A stretch of DNA of 64,000 nucleotides from Adiantum capillus-veneris (lineage: Eukaryota; Streptophyta; Polypodiopsida; Polypodiales; Pteridaceae): assembly GCA_014529385.2 (NCBI GenBank), contig CM043958.1, positions 127,747,317 to 127,811,316 of the forward strand. The letters run 5' to 3'. How positions within the stretch are numbered: the first letter of the stretch is position 1; the number at the start of each line of letters is the position of its first letter. Below are positions 1 to 11,114 of this stretch, one piece after another. The position numbers were made by a program, and so were the translations under genes. The notes under the pieces are model-generated. The model had not been told where the DNA came from and ran no database searches. It saw only the letters and a program-made list of their open reading frames with translations.

Positions 1-556
1 CTCGAACATGAATACTTGGCTCTCGCGATTAAACAACTTAATTGACCACAGAAAATTAAGAAGCTTACCCATGGTATTAATATTCGATCTCTAGTGCCTT
101 TCGACCGTCAAATTAGCGACCCCAGACTTGTTTAATTTTTACCTTTACATCTGTTTATGCATTTGATTACATTGCAATTTAATGTTCATTGCTGACAAAT
201 TGTTTGAAATTCTTTTACCAATCAATTTGTCTACCTAAAACTGCATATGCTTTTTAATCACTTATGAGAATGCAATTACTGTGCCAATGCAATTACTGAA
301 GAAGGCTAAGGACATTCATCTCAAATGCTCTTCCACCTCGACGAACGAGCTTCAACTCAATAGCTTCAGAGGACGGAATCTACATCAGGAAGGGGGACAT
401 GTTAACCCTCACGGCTCACGGACACCCCATCACCTACGATGGACATGTATTATGTATTTGGTAGAGTCAGGTACCGGGCTTGTCGGACCAATAGGAAAAG
501 GGTAAGAGTGATCGCCGATGAGAGGCGCACTCTAACTGGGACATTCAAGGGATTAG
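1..556. other. no recognised feature
   Basis: Moderately AT-rich DNA. No open frame here resembles a known protein family, and I see no RNA gene or repeat boundary. Confidence 0.4.
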
Positions 557-709
557 TTGGCTAAGCATGGGCGCCCAAGTGTGAATGGGGTGAGCTCATA
601 TAAAAGCCAACTAAACCTAAAATTCACTTATTCTCTCATTTGTGCAATAGAAGAGTGCTCTTGCTCCATCTCCATCTTCTTCTTCTTCACCTCCTTGTGT
701 GTGTGTGTA

Positions 710-753
<44 letters not shown>

Positions 754-960
754 TGTGTGTGTGTGTGTGTGTGCGATCGAGCATTGCGACAACGGCACGA
801 CGGCGGCGAAGCAATTGAGCGCGGCGAAGCGGCGTCTCCTTCTTCTTCGTGGCGAGGAATCCTCCACGAAGCAAGCGTAGAGCGGTGAGTGACACACCAT
901 CGCTTTCTTTGAGCTTACTAGTTAAGCTAGTTGTGTGCTTGGAGCCGTCTGTGGCTCGCA
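557..960 (+). repeat. LTR-like promoter/leader fragment (tentative)
   Basis: A TATA-like TATAAAAG lies near 599, followed by a pyrimidine-rich leader and a compound microsatellite. This resembles the U3-R-U5 layout of a plant LTR. No second copy, no clear TG...CA ends and no primer-binding site were found, so the assignment is weak. The open frames that cross it on both strands come from the dinucleotide repeats. Confidence 0.2.
695..773. repeat. compound (GT)n-(GA)n-(GT)n microsatellite
   Basis: A GT run is followed by about 20 GA units (713-751) and then about 11 GT units. It creates spurious Cys/Val and Arg/Glu or Ser/Leu frames on both strands. Confidence 0.95.
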
Positions 961-2745
961 CACAGTGTTAGGCAAGTCCCTTGCTTCGACAGTGCGGCAA
1001 GGAGCGCACAGATGCAATGATGGACAACGATAAAATCTACAAGTTTCTTCAACCGAAATCAGTAAGTGATTCCATACCATACATCTCTCTTTGGGAAAGA
1101 TATTTCAAGATCTTTGATGCTGGGGGGCGCTTATGGAAACTTTCTCAATGGAGGAGGTTTACTCCGTTACTTCATTACATCCTGCTATTGGCTCTGAGAA
1201 CCTTTCATATCACACAAGGTTTCTTAATCATACAACAAAGGTTCTTCAAAGATGAGAACAGACAAAGACAAACGTTACACAATCTACATGTTGTATGGTC
1301 GGATAAATGGTACATGAATGTACCATTCTCTAAGGGGGGGGGCTAATGATAGCCGTTTTTCGGCTTTCCATAATTGCCATAGTAAGCTACGTCACCCTAT
1401 CAAATCACTCAAACATTTTGGTTATCCCTACCATTTCACTGTACATAGGCATGTGTGAGTTAGGGGACTTTTCCCATATCTTCTTAAAAATCCTCAATTA
1501 GCTAGTCACTGGGCTAGTTGAGCCAAAAAAATAAAAAATATAAAAAATATAAGTATATTATGGCCCATTTGTGTGTAAATATTTCATTGTATATAGGGCC
1601 TAAATATAAGGATTTTTCATAATTATTTTGGTATTTATTTAAATATTTATACTTAGGCGTGTGTTATTTATGCTATGTACATTGACTCACCATTACCATA
1701 TTTTTTCTTACCATTTTGCATACTCTTTATTCCATATAAAAATAATTTCATGCAAGCTTCTCTTATTTTTGGTGTAACTCCATCCCAACAAAAATCCAAA
1801 AAAACTAGTTCTATTTATGTGTATATTTTTTCACTATTGTGATTTTTTCCTTCCTACATCTATTCTCTATTACTCTCATAAATTAGACCACAAAAAATAT
1901 TCATCTTTTTATGGTAGACTTATAATGAGAGAGATTTATTTTGACCCCTTTATATTTTTTCCACCCATATTATTTATATTTGACATGTACATATTTTTTT
2001 AGACCCCTCAATATTTGATTTTCTTAGTTGTACTATTCACTTATATCACGATCTCAACAATATCTTCAATCATAGACCTACCAAATAAGGTCAAGGGTAT
2101 GTGGCATACATGCATGCACCATGGGGAGCTCACTCTTGGAGGTATTCAAAAAAATCATCCAAAGAAGGACCTCACAAGGACCTTGTGCAGTGGAAAAAAC
2201 TGTCGGTTTTGCTGAATTTTTAAAGATCACATGCTCCCCGAATTTGAAAAGGTGATATAAACAAAAGTTGTAGCTCGTGAGCTGAACTTTCACCTCAAAG
2301 TTTTTCATATTTTTTTGAGCTACGAGCTGTGAGCTATGATTTTATTGGTGGACCCCAGTTTGCCCATGCTATGCAGCCACACTCCCTCTTCCACTTTATC
2401 ATTTTCCTCTTTCACACACACTCCTCTCTCTCCTTCCCACTCCCAAACCTGCAACTCCCATGTCCTAATTCACCCTCTTCACCATTGCCACATCTCTCAC
2501 ACCTCCATAGCCTTCATCCTCCATTTCTACACCCTATGTGTCCCCCTTTCTCTCTACATATATGTCCATATTACCATACTCTCTTCAGCTTTGTAAAGAA
2601 CTTCAAAAAATCAGCAAAAATCCAAGGATAACCTGTGCAAATGAAGGCTTTTATCATGAATTTTCCAAAGATTGAAATAACATAGCTTCATCGACACGTG
2701 TTACTTCTCCATGCTGACCGCTTCTTCTACCGGTGCTGTAAAGAG
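961..2745. other. unassigned AT-rich region
   Basis: A 121-codon frame at 981-1346 resembles no family I know and ends in a G-run (about 1335-1341) that looks like a polypurine tract, but no LTR follows it. The remainder is AT-rich and pyrimidine-rich DNA with only short random frames. Confidence 0.35.
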
Positions 2746-2960
2746 GTGAATGTCAACTTCTCCAAGCTTCAACCTTGCTTTACAAGCTTATCCCTTCTCT
2801 AACTTTTCTCATCATATATCTCACCATTTGGTTTAGGGTTTAGGGTAAATATTTTGTAACCTTATTTACTAACCTTATTTAGTTAGAAATATTTAGGGTT
2901 ACAAAATATTTAGGTGAATGTCAACTTTAGGGTAAATAAAGAGGTGAATGTAAATATTTT
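2746..2960. repeat. small rearranged repeat with a 16-bp perfect inverted repeat
   Basis: TAAATATTTTGTAACC at 2846-2861 is exactly inverted at 2897-2912, leaving a 35-bp loop. The phrase AGGTGAATGTCAACTT occurs at about 2746 and again at about 2912, with a partial third copy near 2942. Two plant telomere-type units (TTTAGGG) sit at 2832-2845. Local duplication and inversion explain the pattern. No function is inferred. Confidence 0.7.
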
Positions 2961-2989
2961 GTAGTGATAATTACTAACTACTAACCACT

Positions 2990-3780
2990 AACCTTATTGT
3001 AAAATGCACCCTCTACTAGAGTAGGCACTCCCAATTATTCACTCAATCCCTCTCTCCTTTCATCCTCAATAATTCTCTTCCCTTGAGTCCACATCCATGT
3101 GACTCAAAGGACAAGAGAGACCCACCCTCATTAAAATAAAAAATAAAAAAATGCATAATCTTTTATTCCTTCAAATAAACTTGATTAGGCCTAATCCTAA
3201 TCGGGGCTTCTAAAATCTATAAATAGAGCCCTTCTCTCCCTTGTAAATCATATGATCACACTACACCACACCATTCTCAATACATAACACACCACTCTTC
3301 AAGCCTAGTTGTGTAGAGTGTGTGCATTGTGAGTGCTCTATTCCATCACTACACATAGGTGCATGGAGAAGCTTGAAGTTAGTTATGCCATCTAGAGGAG
3401 TGGAGTGACACTATACTCTGCAATCACACTTGTAGCCTACTCTTGTCCATAAATAAGATTCATAGTTTTGGGTGCAATTGTATGCTGCAACTAGGACTCT
3501 TCTCTCCAAATTGACTTGATAGGTTGGCTCATCAGGTGGTTGAAGTATATTGTCCTTGAAGTTTGTTGTGCCATTTCATGCTTGGTGGTTTGAGGGCTTG
3601 TTGAATTGTTTGCCAAAACTTTCAATTGTAAGACGGTGCTCGGTGAGAGGGATCTCGTGACCCTAAGACAATTTGTGTATTGGCAACAAGGTCAAGTTTT
3701 GTGTTGTCTCTCTATTTCTCATCAAGCTTTGTGTGCATCTAGTCTTTAAGGCTAAGACTGAGTTGCTCAAGTTGATATGT
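2990..3780 (+). repeat. LTR-like U3/R/U5 fragment (tentative)
   Basis: CTATAAATAG near 3217 is a good plant TATA box, preceded by DNA rich in CCAATT/CACTC-type motifs and followed by a leader rich in CACACC and TTCTC. This is how the R-U5 part of many plant LTRs reads. I could not find a matching second LTR or a primer-binding site, so it may be a solo or truncated LTR, or an unrelated promoter-like sequence. Confidence 0.3.
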
Positions 3781-3904
3781 GCGCTTTACCTCTCTCTGGC
3801 GTGGTGAATGTTTGTGTTTGGTGTGTGTGGCTATCTTGCATTCCCCTCTCTTTGTGCGTTTGAGTACAAGGAGATATCACGTGCGTCCTAGTTCGCATCT
3901 ACAA

Positions 3905-4676
3905 CTAGGTGGTGCCCCTTTTCTTGTTTGGTTTCGGACTGTGGGTTGTTTTTGTCTCTGATTGTGCTTGCCCCAGCCCCAGTTGAGCAGCACGGGAGCC
4001 TCGAAGGGTGTTTAGAGGCCACTCTTCTTGTTGCCCGCCCCGGACCGCCTCAGTACCATCAAGAGACTTACGTCGAATCTCTTCAGTGAGCAAGGCATCT
4101 ATGGTAGCATTGAACACTAGCTTGCCATTCGGAGCCGAATTGTTAATGGCTGTGCAAAAGATGTCCCATGAACTGGGTGGAGAGCATAACAAGAATATAG
4201 ACTTTAGTTCGTCGTCAAACTCCTTAAAGCCTTGAGATGTCAAAGCTGACTGAACAAGGAGTTGAACTCATTTAAGTGACCAGAAATTGTGCTACCTTCT
4301 TTCATGTTGAGCTTCATAAGATTTTTCATCATAGAAAAACTTTGCTGGATGTACTTTTGCTCTCCCATGCTAAACATAAGCTATCCCAAAGTTCCTTGGT
4401 TGTCGTCTTTCCTATGATAGTGAAGAACACTGACTCGGCTAGATGTAGACATATCATAGCCATGGCTCTTGCATCCAAAAGCTCCCACTGAGCTTGCGTA
4501 TAGTCATCATCCTGTGCATGCTCTTTGAACGATTCTGAGAGGCCTTTGTTTGTCAAAACATCTTTCATGCGCTCTTTCGACATGGTGAAGTTGCTGCCAT
4601 CAAACTTGCGAATGAAATACTCCTCCTTTTTTGAAGAAGAAGCCATCACTGATAAAAGGGTTTGAGAGGTGCCCAA
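3905..4676 (-). pseudogene. Ty1/copia gag remnant (two frames)
   Basis: Two minus-strand frames, 4676-4329 and 4243-3905, carry the copia Gag (UBN2/DUF4219-type) pattern. The first, with a likely start at 4646 (MASSSKKEEYF), contains the 'F-D-G-S-N-F' and 'W-E-L-L-D-A-R-A' segments. The second contains the downstream 'F-L-L-C-S-P-P-S-S-W-D' and 'L-L-T-E-E-I-R-R-K' segments. The family normally has these in one polyprotein, so a frameshift or deletion separates them here. Zinc knuckle, protease, integrase and reverse transcriptase are not present downstream. The fragment resembles the gag of the intact-looking copia element at 36551-42063. It is therefore a 5' piece of a truncated minus-strand copia whose LTR is at 6871-7079. 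Confidence 0.8.
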
Positions 4677-6870
4677 CTATAGCGAGAAGCTGCATAAATT
4701 TGGGCAAAGTAACCTTTGTATCAGGAGTATAATCTCAATTGAAATAGGCTCAAAAGTGCCAACAATGAAAGTCACAACTTGCAGGAAGGAAATCCGGCAA
4801 ATTCTCCTTTGTATGAGGAGTCAAAACTCAATGCAAAATACACATAAATGTGCCAACTGCACTAATTGGGCATCTATTGCATAAAACCATTGTTGTGTGA
4901 CCGCCAACTTGGCATCAAAAGCACAAAAAACCGTCCAGATACATATCCTATGGCGAGGGTACTGTAAATGGGGAGCTTCAGCTACCTGTATCACCGAAGG
5001 TGTCTCAACATTTTAGCACACCCCAACTCAAAGAGAACCTCATGCTATCAACCCTCCAAAGGCTAATGCAGACACAAATGGACCAACCACAATCTCAGAA
5101 AGGGCTCTTCCGGTCCGAGTCTCAAAAATAGCCGGAAAAAATTGCCAAAATAACCAAAAATGGCTCCACGTGTAGTATAGTGGGTAGTGTCCGCAACTCA
5201 ACGTACATGAGTAAACCATGCTCAAACAGGAGCCAAGAACTGTTGCATGCAGTAAAAGTGATCCCTACAAGATATCTGCTCTCAAAAGAGCTCAATAGCA
5301 CTAGGTATGCTCACACAAAAATACATCTGTCAACGCATTTGTCCGTAGAGAATCTGTTGTTGAAATGACAGCCAAATTGCATGTTTCGGATTTCTACCAC
5401 CGGGCAGAAATACGCTAGTCAAATAACTGCCAAAGGTGTCGTAGCCAAAAAACCGTGCCGTACAACACGATCAATGTGCTCGGCACCGATGCAGAGTGTC
5501 ATTCCTCTATGGTAGAGGTACCTCATCCATGCGTATGGCAAGTACAGTTGTCGATCGTGGAAAAAAGTCATCCGTGTGAAACAGGTGTCCGGTCGGATAT
5601 CTAGGAATCCACCGCAATGTGTAAGAATGTTGAGCCGGTGCCAAAACATGAGAGTCGGTGTCGAAACGGCTCTAATCACCGATGTCAAAGTCGTGTCCCA
5701 TCGCCGGACGGGAGTGGCTAGCCGAGTCCTATGCTTGAAGCTGAGAAGTACGCCGAGATCGGGCCAATGTCGAGAGTGATGCCAAAGCCAAAGAAATCGG
5801 ACTCAATATTGAAGAGTCCAAAGGCAAAGACGGGATGCCGCTGTCAATTTCGAGGCCAGATTTCGTAACCGCTACTATGCTCTCTCTCACAAGCTGTCTC
5901 CAAGCAGTACTGGAGAGTTAGTGTCCGAACGTGGGGGATATGTTCGCCGATACCGAGTCCAATTGAAAAACTTATCCGCTCTCTATCTCTGGTGGTGAGA
6001 GAGTCAGGGTTGAGGGGTTGGGGTAGCTTGAGCTCCTGGCTGCAAGTCGGGGGGAGGGATCGAGGGTCTTTGGCGAGAACAAACTCTTGCACAAAGAAAA
6101 ATTGTGTACTATGCTCTCTCTCACAAGCTGTCTCCAAGCAGTACTTGAGAGTTGGTGTCCGAACGTGGGGGATATGTTCGCCGATACCGGGTCCAATTGA
6201 AAAACTTATCCGCTCTCTATCTCTGGTGGTGAGAGAGTCAGGGTTGAGGGGTTGGGGTAGCTTGAGCTCCTGGCTGCAAGTCGGGGGGAGGGACCGAGGG
6301 TCTTTGGCGAGAACAAACGCTTGCACAAAGAAAAATTGTGTAATGTCTTTTAAAAAAAGTCAATTCACTACCTTCTCGATGTGCAGGCCGACTGTCGGCG
6401 TCACAGGACAAGGAGTGGTGTGTATGTGTTCGACACAGCTGTCAGCCACACAACCAAAATTGCACCCCTACTGCCTTGTGTGGCGAGGAATTTGCCCCCC
6501 CTTCTTGCTCGATTGTGCAGCTCGCGGCTCTGCCCCCGCTTACTATGTTCGCAAGCAAATTCCCAGTCTCTGTCTATTTGATTGGTTGCTCGTGTGCCAA
6601 CAATATTCAATTCAATGCCTTGCAATTTACTATGCTCCTGCCCGATTCTTGCTTGTGTGTGTGGATCCCCCTTCTCGATTTGCTTTGCTTGCAAGCTCAT
6701 ACAATCCTCTTAATGCTTCAATTCTCTTCTTGGTTCTACTGTGTGATGCTTGCCAAGCTTTTCTGGTTGTCTACATAGCTCTCAATCTCTCATGGGTTCT
6801 ATCCTCAATAGGGAGGATTGTACGCGGTGTGTATCCGGGATCCGCCCGTGGATTTGATACCGGAGTTCAC
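4677..6870 (-). mobile_element. long untranslated leader of the truncated copia element
   Basis: This lies between the minus-strand LTR/primer site (about 6851-6863, GGTATCAAATCC on the minus strand) and gag. Around 4985-5070 it aligns by eye with the leader of the other copia at about 41160-41250 (shared 'CTGTATCACCGAA', 'TCTCAACATT', 'CAAAGGCT'), which supports one family. A 234-bp tandem duplication sits inside it. Frames crossing this leader have no recognisable family and are treated as non-coding. Confidence 0.6.
5873..6340. repeat. tandem duplication, 2 x 234 bp
   Basis: TACTATGCTCTCTCTCACAA starts at 5873 and again at 6107. The second unit ends at about 6340. About five single-base differences separate the units. 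The period is a multiple of three (78 codons), so long frames run through both units on both strands without being genes. Confidence 0.95.
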
Positions 6871-7079
6871 ATGTGCTGAGAGTGCAAGAGAGGGAAGGAG
6901 AAGGGGGAAGAGAATTGGGGAAGAAGAAGCTGCATAGAGAGTTTGGGTTAGTGGAGAGAAAAGTGAGAGAGTGCAAGAGAGTGCAATCAACTCTCTCACT
7001 TTCTCTCCCTATATTCATTAGGAAGAAAATGTGAGTTATAAGGGTGGTTTCCAATGGCCACCTGACCTACACCCCAACA
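6871..7079 (-). mobile_element. copia LTR (about 209 bp, minus orientation)
   Basis: On the minus strand it begins TGTTGGGGTG at 7079, the same start as the LTR of the copia element at 36551-42063 (TGTTGGGGTA). It ends at about 6871 just before a primer-binding-site-like GGTATCAAATCC (initiator tRNA-Met type). It sits inside a LINE fragment. No partner LTR was found at the other end, so the target duplication cannot be tested. Confidence 0.6.
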
Positions 7080-7300
7080 TATATCCCCTATGGAGTGCAT
7101 ACATGTCCCACCACTGATCTTTATAGAGCCATGATCCCCCAAATCAACTCAATGTGTACTCCCATTTCATGTAGTCTGCACATCAATCTAGCTCTAGGCA
7201 CCGTGTCAAATTCTTTGTGGAAATCCACAAAGCTACAATAAATCTGTCTCCCATGTGCCCTACCCTCCTCAATGATGGCTCTGAGTGTCAAAATATGGTC
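7080..7300 (-). pseudogene. LINE (non-LTR) reverse transcriptase fragment
   Basis: Minus-strand translation gives the LINE RT segment 'L-R-A-I-I-E-E-G-R-A-H' followed by 'C-S-F-V-D-F-H-K-E-F-D-T-V-P-R', the conserved RT block around F-x-D-F-x-K-A-F-D. Stops follow, and the fragment is cut at 7079 by the copia LTR. A related piece of the same family (later RT blocks) lies at 19620-20100. Confidence 0.75.
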
Positions 7301-7305
7301 AAGAG

Positions 7306-7307
<2 letters not shown>

Positions 7308-7351
<44 letters not shown>
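7308..7351. repeat. (GA)n microsatellite
   Basis: About 22 GA units. On the minus strand it is a (CT)n tail directly following the LINE 3' region, the same arrangement as at 21909-22022. Confidence 0.95.
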
Positions 7352-7354
<3 letters not shown>

Positions 7355-8010
7355 AATGAAATGATATATTAAACGTCTTCAAAAGGCCAAAATGACCTAT
7401 GATACCAAATTGATACAATCTTGATGGATGTAATCCAATGTCTGGGTACAAAAATAAAAAAATTGAACTAAAGTAAAGTGAAAGACTAAAATCATCATCA
7501 TCGGTGCCCAGGATGCTCGACATCGGGCATTATTGGAGAAAGTACTGCATCAATCGTTGAAGAGCTTTGTCAGTGTCCGCCGCTAAAAATAATTGTGTTG
7601 GACATCTCCCATGTCATGGTAGAATAGTCTTGATCCTCTGATTGAGCCTTTGTCGATGTTGTGGTCGCCCTTGTAGATGTGTGCATCTAGCTCTTCATAG
7701 CTCAATGGCTTTGCCAACTAATATACCTCTGGAATAAGTACGCTTTGAATTCTATTGTGAAGCAAGCTCATCTGGATGCTGAGTCCTTGCTCTAAAGAAG
7801 TCTGTAATCTCCCTCTATGAATGTCTTCCATTGTCTGATCTCCTCAAGAGACTCTCTGTGTGTCTGGCAGCTCCAACAAAAACAATGCAAGGCATATGTG
7901 ATCCTGATATCTCATGAATCTAGCCAATGGTCCAAAGCCCTCTCTGAATAGATAGTGAAAGTGGTGGACAATGACAGATGTGATGTAACTCTATCTCTGG
8001 CTCTATATGA
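7352..8010 (-). mobile_element. LINE 3' region (C-terminal coding debris and 3' UTR)
   Basis: The part from 7352 to about 7620 is closely similar to 22023-22262 (shared 'AAAAGGCCAAAATGACCTATGA'-type text, an ATCATCATC stretch and 'AGAGCTT(T/C)GTCA'). In both places a (GA)n abuts the lower-coordinate end. Two copies with a common 3' end and a simple-repeat tail are what LINE integration leaves. The upstream part to 8010 is assigned by continuity only. Confidence 0.5.
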
Positions 8011-8422
8011 CACAACAGGTATATCTTGGCCTGTGCTGCTACTCTCCTAAACCTTCCACAAGAACACTATCTATTGAGGCATGTTTTCAACTAGTCAAGA
8101 GCTTATGGACCATGCTACGATCGGCTGCAAATTTATGGAAGAAATGGAACCCTAATTTTGGTGCAGGTTTGAAGATAAAAGCCATGTCAACTTTCGAGCT
8201 CAAGTGATGTCAACAATGCTTTTTCAACTTGAATTAGCGGTTTTTTGGATTTCGTTTGAAAACTTGTTTGGTGATCCTGTTTGGAATTTGTTTGAAATGG
8301 ATGGTATATGTTTTAAACCTACCTTGGTGCCGATTTGAATTATTTGACTCTGGTTTTAATATAGGTTTCAATTCTTGGTGATTTACTCTCGGGTGGATTA
8401 GTGAGAAATTCTATTTTGGTAT

Positions 8423-8640
8423 TGTATAAACTCGGAACGACATAGACGGGATGTCTAGGGATTATTGCATTGTATGCTTGAAAACCTTGAAATGATGCAG
8501 ACAAAATGTTTGGGGATCATTTCATTGTATGCTTGAAAACCTTCGAATGATGCAGACGAGATATCTAGGGAGAGTTTGGTTGTATGCTTGAACCTCCAAA
8601 CAACGCAGGCTACGTTCGGCGGAGCATTTGGTTGTAAAAG
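8423..8640. repeat. 55-bp minisatellite, about 4 units
   Basis: TGTATGCTTGAA recurs at 8471, 8526 and 8581 (period 55), with a diverged first unit from about 8423 and a partial last unit to about 8640. Shared parts include GATGCAGAC and 'TCTAGGGA/TTTGGGGA'. Confidence 0.85.
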
Positions 8641-9673
8641 GTCTCTATATCTCCCGGCCCGGACCTTTTTAGGTTATGCAAAAGGACTGATGAGGGAGTC
8701 GTTGAACATATCATGGCCCAAACTTGGATCGTATTTTGGGTGGGGAGCAGGGGTTCATCGGCAACCGTTATGTTTCTATGTCTTATAACATGCATATGTG
8801 AGCATTTGTGTTGCATTGTGATGTGCCAACCATTGAAATACTCCTTACTGGATGAGATTTTTCTGGAAAGCCAATGACCCAAGATATCAAGAGCTCCAAT
8901 CTGGAATGAGACACCTTGTTGAATGAGATTTTGTTTTGGGAAGCCACAAATTTGTTTGAGGTTCCTAAAATTGAACCTGCAAACATATATTCTCCAATCC
9001 TCCCCAGGATGAATAAGCTCTCTTCAATCTAGTTTATGTTGCTCTCCTCAATGAAAACACCGATCCATTGAAGACTACCCCAAGATAGATGTATGCATCT
9101 GTATACTCCACCATCTCTTGGTGATATGTAAGAGTGGTGCTGACCACCTGGCCCATTGTGGTGTGGTGTTAAATACCATAACTGCCCCGTGCACTTTATT
9201 TGTGCTATGTGGACATGCTTCTTCTACAGTCTAGTATGATTCATTTTCTTAGGACTGAGCCTAACACCTTTGTGAGTCTCAAGCAGGACGTGCATGTCCA
9301 GATCGATCACACTTGCATACCCTCTCTTGCACAGTTAGTCATTTCAGCATGTAGGTGTTTTGCCACCTGTGAACCACCTCTAGCTTGGCCTCTTTTAATT
9401 AGTCATTTTTAGCTTATAATTCATCTAGTCATGGGCTGCATTTTAGGCTGCTCAAGCCAACCTTGCAATCCTATAAATGCATCCCTATGGGTGCTTGTAG
9501 AGATAAAAGACCTTGGGGATTGGCTAGAGCACCAAGCCGTGCCACAGTAGCCACTAGTTTCCTAGTGTTTTTTTAGTTGGAAGGCAACATTTTTAGCTTT
9601 GGACAACCAACATTTTCAGCTTTGAGTGCTTGCGGATTTCATCTATCATCATCCTCGACGATAGCTCTCAGCC
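8641..9673. other. no recognised feature
   Basis: Only short frames without family resemblance. No repeat boundary was seen until the LTR begins at 9674. Confidence 0.4.
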
Positions 9674-10607
9674 TGTTGACTGTTGGGTCAACAGCACGAC
9701 ATAACTCAACAAAGCCTTATTTTCTGAGAGTTATGGAATGCTAAGGATTATGATTATAAACATTTTTTATAATAAGTAGGTAGTCTAGTTGCGGAATCCG
9801 GGAGTGCAATGGCACTTCCACATTGTAATTACCAAGCCATTTGACCCCTCAAACTCTATTTTTGGTTAACCTAAGGTAGCCTTAGTATATAAGGTACCTA
9901 GGTCACTTTTTGTAAAAACACTTAATCACAATCATAAATTTTAAGCTACCATCGACTATGTGTGAGAGAGGAAGAGAGAGTGTGAGCTTCATCTTGGCAC
10001 TACTCCCCGCTCGTTCATCACATTGTAGATCCAATTGCACCATTGCGCTAGCATCGGCAAGAGCTATGCAACAATGCCAAGCATTCCTCATGGAACGGAG
10101 CATACGCGCTCGTGCATCTACGAGCTATTTGTGTCCATAAGAAGTCAAACAATGTCTGTTTTCTTTCTGCAATTAGTCATTAGAATCATGGTAACATAAG
10201 AAGCTACATATAGGTACTCATAAATTATAGTTTTGGGCACTTTCAAAATTCGGCTCTGTTTTTATAAGCGTTTTCCGTAGATGGGTTTAGAGCTAGGGTT
10301 TTGAGTGTAGAGGCTTAGGGATAGGTGTATCCTAGTCAGGGGATGGTGTTCCTTAAGTTTCTTACAATTCTGGTATAATTTGATGGATTTCCTTCCGTTT
10401 GTGTGTATGCGGGTTAGGTGGTGTAGTTGAGAGTAGTGAGATTCTAGATTGTGGTTTAGTTGGCCTTCCAGAGTGTTGTATGTGTAGGATGGTCTTAGCC
10501 TGACAAGCTAAAGTGCCTATCGTGTCATCTGTGTCCTCAATTGACATTATGTTGATCTAGGTAGTGCTGCATGCAATTTATGGGTGGTATGATTCGCTCC
10601 CACAACA
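9674..10607 (+). repeat. 5' LTR (934 bp)
   Basis: Starts TGTTGACTGTTGGGTCAAC and ends CCCACAACA. TATATAA at 9886-9892 is a plausible promoter. The 3' LTR reads TATAGAA at the equivalent place. A GAGAGAG-rich stretch follows near 9961. The same sequence with scattered substitutions and small indels forms the 3' LTR, so the insertion is not recent. Confidence 0.9.
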
Positions 10608-10622
10608 TTGGCGTCGTTGGTG
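10608..10622 (+). promoter_or_regulatory. primer-binding site
   Basis: TTGGCGTCGTTGGTG directly abuts the 5' LTR end. The position and TTGGCG start match minus-strand priming sites of plant gypsy-type elements. The exact tRNA cannot be fixed because of mismatches. Confidence 0.65.
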
Positions 10623-11114
10623 AAGACACAAGGACTTAGGTAGATATTCTTACTTACACTCGTGTGATGGTTGCTTGATTTAGTTTCAGCTAAAGAAATC
10701 ATTTCTCTTAAGTGGATCCGGAAGAGGTTATTCCAAGATCAAGTGGATAGCCAGGAAGTGTGTGTCTTGCCGAGGGTCTGCGACTAGGTAGATTTAATTA
10801 GGATTTGTAGATTAGAGTAGCCGTTGGTAGTCCGCATGTGGCATTGAAGCATTTTCTATTCATAGATGCAAAACCCCATATGACTTGTAGGAGTAGCTTT
10901 AGGTAAGTAATTTGATTTTGATCTAGAGCTATTCATCACTGAATTATTTGCTAAAGTGCTTGTTTGCATTTGATATCACTGAAAAGTTTACTTCTGAGGA
11001 AAAAATGTAATAAAAAGAGTTATGTTGATATTTTTGCATGATTGATTGATGTTGAGTCTATAAGAGGGCATGTGCAAGAGTTCTGTGTACAAAAATTCAA
11101 TTCTTTAAACTTGG

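Noticed and set aside
557-961. Overlapping frames of 90-114 codons on both strands
   Set aside because: They run through the GT/GA microsatellite. Composition is Val/Cys, Arg/Glu or Ser/Leu repeats only.
981-1346. 121-codon frame ending at a G-run that looks like a polypurine tract
   Set aside because: No family resemblance, and the sequence after the G-run is not repeated upstream, so it is neither a supported gene nor an LTR boundary.
5844-6879. Long frames on both strands (160 and 295 codons)
   Set aside because: Produced by the 234-bp duplication whose period is a multiple of three. They lie in an untranslated leader.
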